Assembly: GCA_027066695.1 (NCBI GenBank)
Contig: JAMONE010000253.1
Location: 1-21,669 of the forward strand
Length of the DNA: 21,669 nucleotides
Origin: Micavibrio sp.
Lineage (GTDB): Bacteria; Pseudomonadota; Alphaproteobacteria; Micavibrionales; Micavibrionaceae
Direction of reading: 5' to 3'
Below, one piece after another: positions 7,889 through 16,119 of this stretch. Position 1 is the stretch's first letter. Every line of letters starts with the position of its first letter. A program made the position numbers and the translations under genes. The notes beneath the pieces were generated by a model. That model saw nothing but the letters and a program-made list of their open reading frames with translations. It did no database searches and was not told the DNA's origin.

Positions 7889-8210
7889 TATCAATTTTTT
7901 CTTCTTCCATCGTCTTGTTATTAAATTTTATGATATCACCAGATGTTGTTGTTTTAGGGAGTTCCTTAACGATTCTTTGCAGCTCCTCTTCAACTTGTTT
8001 CTTTTCTTCTTCTATTTTTTTTAAAGTCTCTTGAATGTCGAGCTCTTTTGTTGCTGCATTTAACGTATCTGTTATTTCATATTTAAGCTCAGCAAATTTA
8101 TTAATCCATCCACGTAAAGTTTTTGCTAGTTTAGGAATGTCGTCCGCATCAAGCACAAATATGCTTACGATTGCAAAGAAAGCTAATTCTATAAAAGATA
8201 AATCAAACAT
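7881..8210 (-). CDS. tatB: Tat translocase subunit TatB (TatA/B family)
   Basis: A 109-residue protein with a single N-terminal membrane helix (about residues 6-21). An amphipathic helix follows (DDIPKLAKTLRGWINKF, about 23-39), then a long Glu/Lys-rich probable coiled coil (about 58-84) and a short tail. The length, the long charged helix and the position directly before tatC favour TatB over TatA. The Pro at the hinge and the LAKTLRG segment fit the family, but sequence conservation in TatB is low, so the assignment leans on synteny. It begins 11 bases after nosR and overlaps tatC by 8 bases. Together with the tatA at 1268 this completes a TatABC set inside the nos operon. Confidence 0.83.
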   Translation of the reverse strand: MFDLSFIELAFFAIVSIFVLDADDIPKLAKTLRGWINKFAELKYEITDTLNAATKELDIQETLKKIEEEKKQVEEELQRIVKELPKTTTSGDIIKFNNKTMEEEKIDNV

Positions 8211-8221
8211 ATATTATAAAT

Positions 8222-10414
8222 TTATTTAGGATCATTTTTGCATTCCTTAGCCTTACATTCCTTAGTCTTGCATGATGCCTTTGTTGTAGAGCTTTTAATT
8301 CGTTGTTCTCGTTTTTTGCGCTGCATAATTAGTGGCAAACACGTATTCTTATCATAGTAGATAACCTGACAACCAAGACAATACAAGCATTCATTAGCAT
8401 TAATCTCGCCGCTATCATGGATTGCTTGAACCATACAATGGGTGGCGCATCTACCACATTCGCGGCCACATTCGTCACGTCTTTTTAACCATCTAAATAA
8501 ACGATTATTAGCAGGAATAGCCAGAGCAGCACCAAGCGGGCATAAATAGCGACAGAAAAAGCGTTCATTTATTAATGCAGCGCCAAGTAGCAAGGCTGCG
8601 TACAAGGAAAAATACCATTCTCGGCTAAAATGTAAAATTATAACAGTTTTAAAGGGCTCTATCTCAGAGGCAAGTTCGGCCATAGCCATAGAAGATAGCG
8701 AAAGCGCAAGCAACCCAATAAATATCATATATTTAACAGTCCATAACCGCTCATGAAAATAGAAAGGGATTTTAAGTTGTTTTATACCAACCCACTTAGC
8801 CACACGGTTAAGCAATTCCTGCAACGCTCCAAATGGGCATAGCCAGCCACAAAAAACGCCCCTCCCCCAAAATAAAAGACTGACTGCTACTGATGACCAA
8901 AGAATAAACAGCATGGGATCTAATAAGAAAAACTCCCAGTTAAACCCTGTTAAAAGACTATGCGTAAAGGTTAAAACATTAACAATAGATAGTTGCGCTT
9001 GCGCATAACCGCCTATCCAAAACAACGAAAACAATAAAAAGCCTATTCGTATACGCTCAAGTAATTTGGGGTAATGCACTAAATAATCTTGTACAAAAAA
9101 CACTATTGTTAAAAGGAACAGAGCTATACTTAATATAGTTATATCAACCATACGATCATGCCAAATCTTCTGCCATAGTGATTTTTCATCATCAAATGTA
9201 TCTATAGTATATGTTTCTTCCTTATGATTATTAATATAGATATCTGGAAGATCATAATTTACGGAAAAGCTAGTAAATATTTTCTCAAGCGCACCAACAT
9301 GGCGACTAACAAGCAGCTCTAACCGCCATGGCTTTGTTGGGTTGAAATCATTATCTTTAAATTCAGTATTGCGAAGTACAAATATTCCGATTTCCTGAAA
9401 ATGGGGAGCATCCTCTTGAACAAAATCTCCAATTCTTTTGTAATCACTATCTCTAAATCTAAAACTGTTTTCACCTTGCACTAATAATATACGATCAAAT
9501 ATACCGCCTCTAACAAAGCCAGAGCCGCGAAAAGAAAAAGCTCCATTAGCCGCAATAATAATAGCATGCTCATTTTCTTTAAGTTTTTTCTCTTTAAGCC
9601 ATTTATACTCATCATCGCCTAGCAAACTATTTCCTATAGAAGATGGGGTAATCAATCCTGTATAAAGGTCAATAAAATCACCGCTATCTTTATTGCTATC
9701 ATATTCACCATAAAGATCATTAATCGGCCCTCCCATAGCTCCAAAGGCACTATTTACATCATCATGTGATAAGGTGATCCTGCTAATAGACTTGTCACTA
9801 ATAAGCTCTGCCCATGTTTTTTGCTGGTAAATATCCTCTTTAAGAACCAGAACGTCTTCTTTCTTTTCCTCTGACACGTCACCAGCATTTAAAGAAGCTA
9901 AAAATTTCCGCCCAGAACGCATGATACTGTCATTAGCCACCATGGCTGTAACGGTAGCGCCACTAACAAGGTCAACGTCACTTGACGTTCCCTTATCTAA
10001 TTTGTTTTTTTTCTTATAAATGTTTAAGCCAATATGCTGATCAATAAAGCTATCAAAACTGCTCATTGAAATACCAGCCAGCAAGATGGGCTCATGGTGT
10101 TCAATGACTTTCGCCCCTACGATATTTCCCTTAATATCGAGGCCAACAATTGTTTCAATTGGCTTACCAGAATATCCAATTGAGCTTACAATATCTGTTG
10201 TTAAGTAAATATAGCCTATTAATTTATTATTTTTATAAACGGCAGTTGCGGGGATAGAACTCTCTAATTGCTTATAATTATCACCTTCAGGATATATGTC
10301 ACTAAGCTCATATGAGCTGATATATTCCAAGCCCTTAGCATAGCAATCACTAGCGGCGAAGCTTGTTAAAAAAAAGATAAGAAAAAAAGGTAAGAAATTT
10401 TTTATGTATTTCAT
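8222..10414 (-). CDS. nosR: NosR, membrane flavoprotein/polyferredoxin of the Nos system
   Basis: NosR is needed for nosZ expression and for electron delivery to NosZ. The 730-residue protein has a signal peptide (1-26) and a periplasmic FMN-binding domain (about 75-170) with the flavinylation motif SGAT (Thr154 expected to carry FMN). A second periplasmic region runs to about 415, followed by several membrane helices (about 424-615). Two cytoplasmic C-x3-CP motifs (C522/C526 and C621/C625) and a ferredoxin-like domain with C649, C653, C656, C660, C676, C679, C682 and C692 complete the layout; the last group has a longer final spacing than usual. Length is normal. The tail has an odd Cys/Lys repeat (C715, C720, C725). 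It is the first gene of the operon, 127 bases downstream of the MCP gene; no convincing FNR box is seen in that gap. Confidence 0.95.
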   Translation of the reverse strand: MKYIKNFLPFFLIFFLTSFAASDCYAKGLEYISSYELSDIYPEGDNYKQLESSIPATAVYKNNKLIGYIYLTTDIVSSIGYSGKPIETIVGLDIKGNIVGAKVIEHHEPILLAGISMSSFDSFIDQHIGLNIYKKKNKLDKGTSSDVDLVSGATVTAMVANDSIMRSGRKFLASLNAGDVSEEKKEDVLVLKEDIYQQKTWAELISDKSISRITLSHDDVNSAFGAMGGPINDLYGEYDSNKDSGDFIDLYTGLITPSSIGNSLLGDDEYKWLKEKKLKENEHAIIIAANGAFSFRGSGFVRGGIFDRILLVQGENSFRFRDSDYKRIGDFVQEDAPHFQEIGIFVLRNTEFKDNDFNPTKPWRLELLVSRHVGALEKIFTSFSVNYDLPDIYINNHKEETYTIDTFDDEKSLWQKIWHDRMVDITILSIALFLLTIVFFVQDYLVHYPKLLERIRIGFLLFSLFWIGGYAQAQLSIVNVLTFTHSLLTGFNWEFFLLDPMLFILWSSVAVSLLFWGRGVFCGWLCPFGALQELLNRVAKWVGIKQLKIPFYFHERLWTVKYMIFIGLLALSLSSMAMAELASEIEPFKTVIILHFSREWYFSLYAALLLGAALINERFFCRYLCPLGAALAIPANNRLFRWLKRRDECGRECGRCATHCMVQAIHDSGEINANECLYCLGCQVIYYDKNTCLPLIMQRKKREQRIKSSTTKASCKTKECKAKECKNDPK
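8240..8269 (-). repeat. 15-bp tandem duplication encoding a Cys/Lys tail in NosR
   Basis: Two adjacent 15-base units (8240-8254 and 8255-8269) differ at only two bases. Read on the minus strand they encode C-K-T/A-K-E twice, followed by a further C-K, so cysteines recur every five residues (715, 720, 725) at the extreme C-terminus of NosR. This is downstream of the ferredoxin clusters and not part of the usual NosR core. It probably arose by slippage; a metal-binding role is possible but unsupported. Confidence 0.7.
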
Positions 10415-10541
10415 TCTATTTAGCAGACTTAATTAGAAGGTTCGTATTATGATAGATTACCACAGTCAAATTTTATACTCGTGTACTTAAATATGTGTTG
10501 AAAGTCAAGATAATTGTATGTTGTATATTGTGAAACTTAAC

Positions 10542-11840
10542 CTACGCCGTTTTAATATTAGATAAAAAAACCTCCACCTCTCCATTAAGGTTTTCAGATT
10601 TTTTACTTATGCTGTCAGTTGAAATTTTAAGCTTTGCAGAAGTGCCTTTTACACTTTCGGCTGACTTAATAACATCAGAAGCTATATTCTTAACCTCAAC
10701 AACTTTAATAGAAGCCTGCCTTGTGCAGCGCGCAATATCTTCAGTTGAAGACGCTTGCCGTCCCATTGATTCGGAAACATTAGAGAGAACATCACTTATT
10801 CCTTTAATGACTTCCATAACATCAAAAATAACATCTGCTGTTTTTTGTGATGCTAATTGCGTGGTTTTCACCTGTGCCTCAATTTCTTCCGTTGCTTTTG
10901 CAGTTTGAGAGGCCAAATCCTTTACCTCAGAAGCTACAACAGCAAAGCCTTTCCCAGCATCTCCTGCACGCGCAGCCTCTATAGTTGCATTTAATGCCAA
11001 AAGATTAGTTTGTTCTGCAATATCTTTAATCATAACAACAACTTCTCCGATTTTTTCAGAGTTATCTTTTAAGCTCAAAATAGCCTGATTGGCATTGTCA
11101 ATTTTTGCTACAGCGTCACTAGCCATAGAGCTTGAGGATTCCGTTTGCACTACAATCTCTTGTAAGGATACTAACAGTTCCTCAGCCGAAGCAGCTGCTA
11201 CACTAACATTCTCATCAGATGTGTTTGATGCTGATAACAATATCTCCGCGTGTTTTTCCCCATCGCAAGAAATATTATTCAACTCAACAGACATATTGGC
11301 AAGGCCTTGAATTGCTGCGGAAATGTCACGAAGAAAAACCATAATATTTTCATCAAAATTATCGGTCACACCCATTAATTTATTGGCAAAGTTCTTTTGA
11401 GATTCCTCAAACAAACCTGCGGTTAAATTCATTGATCGTGCCCCTGTTAAAAGACTTCCATGCATTCCAGTTTCTATAATTCGACGATAATATTTTGCTT
11501 CATTAGTAGAACCCATAACGGCGGTAGCCTCACGAACGAAGGCATCGACATGATCTATAAATCTATTTGTTGAATTTTGTAAATCACGTATGATCCCACC
11601 ATCTGATATATTAAGAACGCGAGCTTCAAACTTACCTTTTTTAAGTTGCTCCATAACATTTGCTGTGCGTTTTATTTCATTGCTCGCTCTTTGTATTAAA
11701 AATACAACCATAAAAAACGTAGCGACTATAAGCAGCCCGATAAAGTTAACATGGATACCACTAAAATGCATAATAGCACCTGTAATAAGTGATGTTACTA
11801 AAATTATTTGCGCCTTAGAGAGAGAAGATAAACTCATCAT
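10542..11840 (-). CDS. Methyl-accepting chemotaxis protein without sensor domain
   Basis: A 432-residue transducer. Two membrane helices near the N-terminus (about 11-27 and 31-50) are joined by only a few residues, so there is no periplasmic ligand domain. A short linker follows, with a conserved-looking segment (KYYRRIIETGMHGSLLTGAR, 117-136), then the long coiled-coil signalling domain (about 165-425). The signalling tip, 276-303, contains EQTNLLALNATIEAARAGDAGKGFAVVA and would contact CheA and CheW. A strong ribosome binding site (AAGGAG) precedes ATGATG; the first ATG is used here. It overlaps the end of the PAS gene by 26 bases, so the two are co-translated and the PAS protein is the likely sensor partner, an Aer-like receptor split into two chains. 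What the cell moves toward or away from is inferred, not shown. Confidence 0.9.
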   Translation of the reverse strand: MMSLSSLSKAQIILVTSLITGAIMHFSGIHVNFIGLLIVATFFMVVFLIQRASNEIKRTANVMEQLKKGKFEARVLNISDGGIIRDLQNSTNRFIDHVDAFVREATAVMGSTNEAKYYRRIIETGMHGSLLTGARSMNLTAGLFEESQKNFANKLMGVTDNFDENIMVFLRDISAAIQGLANMSVELNNISCDGEKHAEILLSASNTSDENVSVAAASAEELLVSLQEIVVQTESSSSMASDAVAKIDNANQAILSLKDNSEKIGEVVVMIKDIAEQTNLLALNATIEAARAGDAGKGFAVVASEVKDLASQTAKATEEIEAQVKTTQLASQKTADVIFDVMEVIKGISDVLSNVSESMGRQASSTEDIARCTRQASIKVVEVKNIASDVIKSAESVKGTSAKLKISTDSISKKSENLNGEVEVFLSNIKTA

Positions 11841-12339
11841 AACTAACTCCTTTTTCCTCTAATAAAGCCAAAACCATTTTAAACGAGGCATCCATACCAT
11901 CTTTACGACTTTTATATCTGTTTTCCTCCTCCACAAGAGCTTTATATAAGGGGATTATTACATTATCAACAACATCACGCCGCGGAACTCTACGGCTTGA
12001 GTGGTAAGATATAATATTACCAGAACTATCATATGTAGGAGTTACATGTGCGAAAACCCAATAATAATCGCCATTTTTAGACATATTCACAACATAAGCG
12101 AAAATTTCTTTACCGCTGGCAAGGGTGTCCCAAAGTAATTTAAAAACACATCTAGGCATATCGGGGTGGCGAATTATACTGTGAGGCTGGTTCATGATTT
12201 CTTTTTCGGAAAAGCCCGCTATTTTTAAAAAGACGTCATTCGCGTAAGTGATTCGGCCTTTTACATCTGTTTTACTTACTATAATTTCATCTTCATCAAA
12301 AAAACGCTCTACCCCTGTGGGGCTGACTTTTGCTGTCAT
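11815..12339 (-). CDS. Stand-alone Aer-type PAS redox sensor
   Basis: A 174-residue soluble protein with one PAS domain (about 18-118) closely resembling the N-terminal FAD-binding domain of E. coli Aer. With the start at 12339 (MTAKVSPTGV), N34, H53, R57, H58, D60 and W70 fall at the same numbers as residues linked to FAD binding in Aer, within TYANDVF, QPHSIIRHPDMPR and LLW; this supports that start over the upstream one at 12414. The C-terminal part is helical and ends GVSYDEFIFSL; there is no transmembrane helix. It overlaps the sensorless MCP gene, implying that the PAS protein reports cell redox or oxygen state to it. A close paralogue begins at 89 on the same strand, beyond the nos operon. 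Confidence 0.88.
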   Translation of the reverse strand: MTAKVSPTGVERFFDEDEIIVSKTDVKGRITYANDVFLKIAGFSEKEIMNQPHSIIRHPDMPRCVFKLLWDTLASGKEIFAYVVNMSKNGDYYWVFAHVTPTYDSSGNIISYHSSRRVPRRDVVDNVIIPLYKALVEEENRYKSRKDGMDASFKMVLALLEEKGVSYDEFIFSL

Positions 12340-12444
12340 TTCATAAAATCCATATGTTATTGAAATTAAGTAATTAAGTCTTTTTTGTACGCTGATAGCC
12401 ACGTATAATCTCATATGTATAGCAAATAATATAGTGTTTTTTAG

Positions 12445-14580
12445 TTAATTATTTAACTTTTTATAAAACGACCAAGGGCGGTCTGATGTTGTTTCGGCTA
12501 CATTTTTAGTTACAACGCCGCCCTCGTTAATCCAAACAGCATAAGCACCATTTTTCCAGCTATCGAACTTATCTATTACAAGGCCAGCTTTACAATTATA
12601 GTGCATCGGCTGGGCTGAGATTATAATATCCGCCCAAGCGCATTCTTGTAATTGTGCGTAGAAATCGCGAATAAACGAGACTTTTTTACCATTGATATCA
12701 AAACGACAGCCCGATTCTCCGCAAGTGTAGAAATCACTAATATCACGCTCACCGCCTTTATATGGAAGCAATTTGGCAGATTTTTCCTCTAATCCATAGT
12801 ATTTTTCCCAATTTTTACGCACAAAGCGCTCATTTCGGCGTGAAGATACATGTAACGCGCCCTCTTTTTGCTTAAAAGCGAATAATTTATGCGTAGAAGA
12901 TACCAAAATATCTGGTTGAATCATATTTTGCGCCATCATAATCGCAACGGCAATAAGCGGCAAAGCCGCAAGTTTTCCCCAACCTTTCCACATAATTACA
13001 AACAGGCAAGAAAGCACAAGAATAACGAAAGACTCAAAGCTCCACGCAGACATACGCACCACCGCAGCAGGAAGCGACGCCGCCCAATAAGCAATATCAA
13101 GCATATAATCAATGCCCAGCCCAACAATTTGCAATGGCCAATAAGCAAGGCCAAAAACCATAAAAACCAAGCTTATAAGCGCAAAGGGCAATATAACAAA
13201 CGCCAGCAACGGCACAGCTACAAAATTCGCAAGCGAGCCTAAATAGGAGACTTGCCCGAAATGATACAGCGCAAACGGCGCAGTTGCGATGCTTGCCACT
13301 AATGTAGTCATGCAAACCCCGATAAAATACAGCAAAACCTTGCGATGCCAGCCCGCTTGAGCGTTCCATTTCATCCAGTATTTACGGGTAATTTCATAGA
13401 AATATATAAGACAAATCACGGCAGCAAATGACATATGAAAACTAGCCGAGAGCAAGCTTTCAGGCGCGATTATTAACACCACAAGCGCGGCAAACGCCAC
13501 TAAACGCAAAGAAATTGGCGAGCGATCAATAATAATAGCCAAAAACACTATCCCAATCATAAGCACTGCGCGTTGAGTTGGCACTGTTGAGCCTGCCAAA
13601 AACATATAAAAAATTGCACCGCAAAATGCAAAAACAGCAGCTATATTTTTAATCGAATATGTAAGAGCAAAATTTGGAAATAAACTTAATAACAGTCGCA
13701 AAAAGAAGAACATAGCCCCCGCAACAAAACCAACATGCAGACCTGAAATAGCAAGCATATGCGCCATCCCCGCATCGCGCACAGCTTGCTTATCCTCATC
13801 TGAAAGCGAGTTTTTCTGCCCGACTATCAGAGCAAGAGCTATGCTTGATTGCTCTGGCGTTAGGTTAGCTATGATTTGCTTTGCTATATAGTGACGCAAA
13901 GATTCGACGCTCCAAATACTAATATTTACATCCTGTATAATTTCAGGAGCATTATAAATAAAGCCAACCGCGCCAATGCCTTGAAAGTAAAGATAACGCC
14001 TAAAGTCAAAGCCCTCGGGGATTATCGGCGCAGAAGGAGCATTCAGCAACGCCAAAATCTTTATGCGTTGCCCGATCTTTATATCACCAAGCCCCTTGCG
14101 CAAGCGCATCCGTATCTTGCGCGGCGTTTTATCTGCGCTAAGGTCTTCAATATCTAAATCAGCAAGAACTAGCCTGCTGCCGTCGCCCTCTTCCAGCTTT
14201 TCAATCGAAATTACACTACCAATAATATCTACAGGGCCTATCTTTTTCTCTATCACGGGGGTTGCAATCAGGCTTGTGCGTAAATTTGCTGCTAAAAACC
14301 CAGAACAGATAAGCATTACCAAAAACATAACAAAAACAATGACATGCCCTGCCATGCTTTTATGTTTTATCGGGCGGGATAGCAAATAAACAGCCAATAC
14401 AAAGCCCCACACAAAGATTGATAAAATCAATGGTGGCTCAAATGGCATATAAAAATATATCCCAATGCCGCAGGAAAAAAATACAGGTAGCCACAAGAAA
14501 AAATTTTCTTTTTGGTCAAAAACTCTACTCTCAAACCATGTAAAAATAGAGAGTATGCCTATGCTTTGTAGTTTTAGCAT
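12445..14580 (-). CDS. comEC: ComEC/Rec2 DNA-uptake channel-like protein
   Basis: A 711-residue polytopic inner-membrane protein. The N-terminal part (about 25-215) has membrane helices followed by an OB-like region (DUF4131 type). The Competence domain (about 235-500) carries the hallmark GMAHMLAISGLHVG (271-284) and the STVPTQRAVLM segment. ComEC transports single-stranded DNA in natural transformation. The last ~170 residues have no H-x-H-x-D-H metal motif, so the metallo-beta-lactamase domain found in many ComEC proteins is absent or degenerate, as I recall for other alphaproteobacterial members. The gene is divergent from gltX with a 44-base gap, a common alphaproteobacterial arrangement. 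The start lacks a good ribosome binding site, so the true start could lie slightly downstream. Confidence 0.9.
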   Translation of the reverse strand: MLKLQSIGILSIFTWFESRVFDQKENFFLWLPVFFSCGIGIYFYMPFEPPLILSIFVWGFVLAVYLLSRPIKHKSMAGHVIVFVMFLVMLICSGFLAANLRTSLIATPVIEKKIGPVDIIGSVISIEKLEEGDGSRLVLADLDIEDLSADKTPRKIRMRLRKGLGDIKIGQRIKILALLNAPSAPIIPEGFDFRRYLYFQGIGAVGFIYNAPEIIQDVNISIWSVESLRHYIAKQIIANLTPEQSSIALALIVGQKNSLSDEDKQAVRDAGMAHMLAISGLHVGFVAGAMFFFLRLLLSLFPNFALTYSIKNIAAVFAFCGAIFYMFLAGSTVPTQRAVLMIGIVFLAIIIDRSPISLRLVAFAALVVLIIAPESLLSASFHMSFAAVICLIYFYEITRKYWMKWNAQAGWHRKVLLYFIGVCMTTLVASIATAPFALYHFGQVSYLGSLANFVAVPLLAFVILPFALISLVFMVFGLAYWPLQIVGLGIDYMLDIAYWAASLPAAVVRMSAWSFESFVILVLSCLFVIMWKGWGKLAALPLIAVAIMMAQNMIQPDILVSSTHKLFAFKQKEGALHVSSRRNERFVRKNWEKYYGLEEKSAKLLPYKGGERDISDFYTCGESGCRFDINGKKVSFIRDFYAQLQECAWADIIISAQPMHYNCKAGLVIDKFDSWKNGAYAVWINEGGVVTKNVAETTSDRPWSFYKKLNN

Positions 14581-14624
14581 GATACAGTGCGCTGTTTTTT
14601 TATTAAGAGTAAGGTTTATATATT

Positions 14625-16025
14625 ATGTCTGTTGTAACACGTTTTCCCCCTTCACCTACAGGATTTATGCATGTCGGAAATGCTCGCACTGCGCTTTTTA
14701 ACTGGCTGTATGCGCGCAACATGGGCGGGAAATTTGTTGTACGTATTGAGGATACAGACAGAAAGCGTCACTCTTCAGCCGCCGTAGAAGCCATTATGGA
14801 TGGCCTTGAATGGCTAGGGCTTGATCATGACGGTGAGGTTATATCGCAATTCTCGCGCCAAAAACGCCACGCGGAAATCGCGCAGAAAATGATTGATAAT
14901 GGCCAAGCTTATTACTGTTATTGCAGCCCCCAAGAGCTTAGCGAAATGCGCGAGCTTGCAAAAAATGAAGGGCGTAAAACCTTTTATGATCGAAGATGGC
15001 GCGATACCAACCTCCCCATTCCCGAAGGCGTAGAGCCAGTTGTGCGCATTAAAGCTCCGCTTGATGGTGTAACGACTATTAACGATAAGGTTCAAGGCGA
15101 GGTTAGCGTCAATAACGACCAGCTTGACGATTTCATTATCCTGCGCAGCGATGCAACGCCGACTTATATGCTCTCGGTTGTGGTTGACGATCACGATATG
15201 GGCATCACGCATATTTTGCGCGGAGACGATCACCTCAACAACACATTTCGCCAAAAAGTTATCTTTGATGCGCTTGGCTGGGAAGTGCCTGTTTTCGCTC
15301 ACCTGCCGCTTATTCATGGCGCGGATGGTGGAAAATTTTCCAAACGTCACGGCGCACAAAGCGTTCAGGAATATAGAGAGATGGGCTATCTGCCCGAAGC
15401 ATTGGTGAATTACTTGCTGCGCCTTGGTTGGTCGCATGGTGATGATGAAGTTATACCGCGCGATAAAGCTATCGAATGGTTTAATCTGGAAAATATCGGC
15501 AAAGCCCCTGCCAAATTCGATTTCGCCAAGCTCGATAGCTTAAACGCTCATTACATCAATGAATCTGGGGCTGAAAGCTTGATTGAACAAGCCCTGCCAT
15601 TTTATGAGCAACGCCATGGAATCACTCTTGACGAGCTTGCCAAATCCCGCATTACCCAAGGAATTGATGAGCTAAAGTCACGTGCGAAGACATTGCTGCA
15701 ATTCGTTGATGAATCAGCATTTTATGCCAAAGCTCTACCGTTTGTTTATAATGAAAAAGCACTTAAAAATCTTAATGACGCGGATGAAATATTACAAGCC
15801 CTGAAAACTGCGTTTGAAAACACTGATGAGCTTACCTCCGATAAAGTGCAGGAAATTTGCAAAGCCGTAGCCGATGAATTTAAAGACAGTAAACTTGGTA
15901 ACGTTGCAATGCCGCTGCGCGCTGCGCTCACAGGAACAACCGTATCACCTTCGATTTTCCATGCTGCGGAGATATTGGGAATGCAAGAAACATGCGCCCG
16001 CATTCAAGCTGCTATTGATAGATAA
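14625..16025 (+). CDS. gltX: Glutamate--tRNA ligase
   Basis: Class I aminoacyl-tRNA synthetase charging tRNA-Glu. The 466-residue protein has the normal length and both ATP-site signatures: the HIGH equivalent HVGN (16-19, in PPSPTGFMHVGNARTALFNW) and the KMSKS equivalent KFSKR (237-241). The C-terminal half (about 320-466) is the helical anticodon-binding region. Alphaproteobacteria often carry two gltX copies, one of them possibly also charging tRNA-Gln, and the sequence does not tell which this is. The start ATG is preceded by a modest AAGG. It is divergent from comEC and followed by gltA after 94 bases. Confidence 0.95.
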   Translation: MSVVTRFPPSPTGFMHVGNARTALFNWLYARNMGGKFVVRIEDTDRKRHSSAAVEAIMDGLEWLGLDHDGEVISQFSRQKRHAEIAQKMIDNGQAYYCYCSPQELSEMRELAKNEGRKTFYDRRWRDTNLPIPEGVEPVVRIKAPLDGVTTINDKVQGEVSVNNDQLDDFIILRSDATPTYMLSVVVDDHDMGITHILRGDDHLNNTFRQKVIFDALGWEVPVFAHLPLIHGADGGKFSKRHGAQSVQEYREMGYLPEALVNYLLRLGWSHGDDEVIPRDKAIEWFNLENIGKAPAKFDFAKLDSLNAHYINESGAESLIEQALPFYEQRHGITLDELAKSRITQGIDELKSRAKTLLQFVDESAFYAKALPFVYNEKALKNLNDADEILQALKTAFENTDELTSDKVQEICKAVADEFKDSKLGNVAMPLRAALTGTTVSPSIFHAAEILGMQETCARIQAAIDR

Positions 16026-16119
16026 ACTATAGCCAAAACGCTTTATTTGTAATATGATACCCTTCTATTCTCGCGCGGGATGTTCTTTCTCGCACTTATA
16101 AATCTAAGGATTAGTTATT

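Noticed and set aside
10495..10508. TTGAAAGTCAA-like inverted repeat upstream of nosR, considered as an FNR box.
   Set aside because: The spacing between TTGA and TCAA is three bases instead of six; read as TTGAC-N4-AACAC it matches poorly, and the nearest TATAAA is at the wrong distance.
12340..12414. A 25-codon N-terminal extension of the PAS protein.
   Set aside because: The internal ATG at 12339 aligns with the paralogue's start at 89 and restores the exact Aer numbering of the FAD residues.
14814..15437. A 207-codon minus-strand frame opposite gltX.
   Set aside because: It is a shadow of the conserved gltX sequence with no start signal or known motif.
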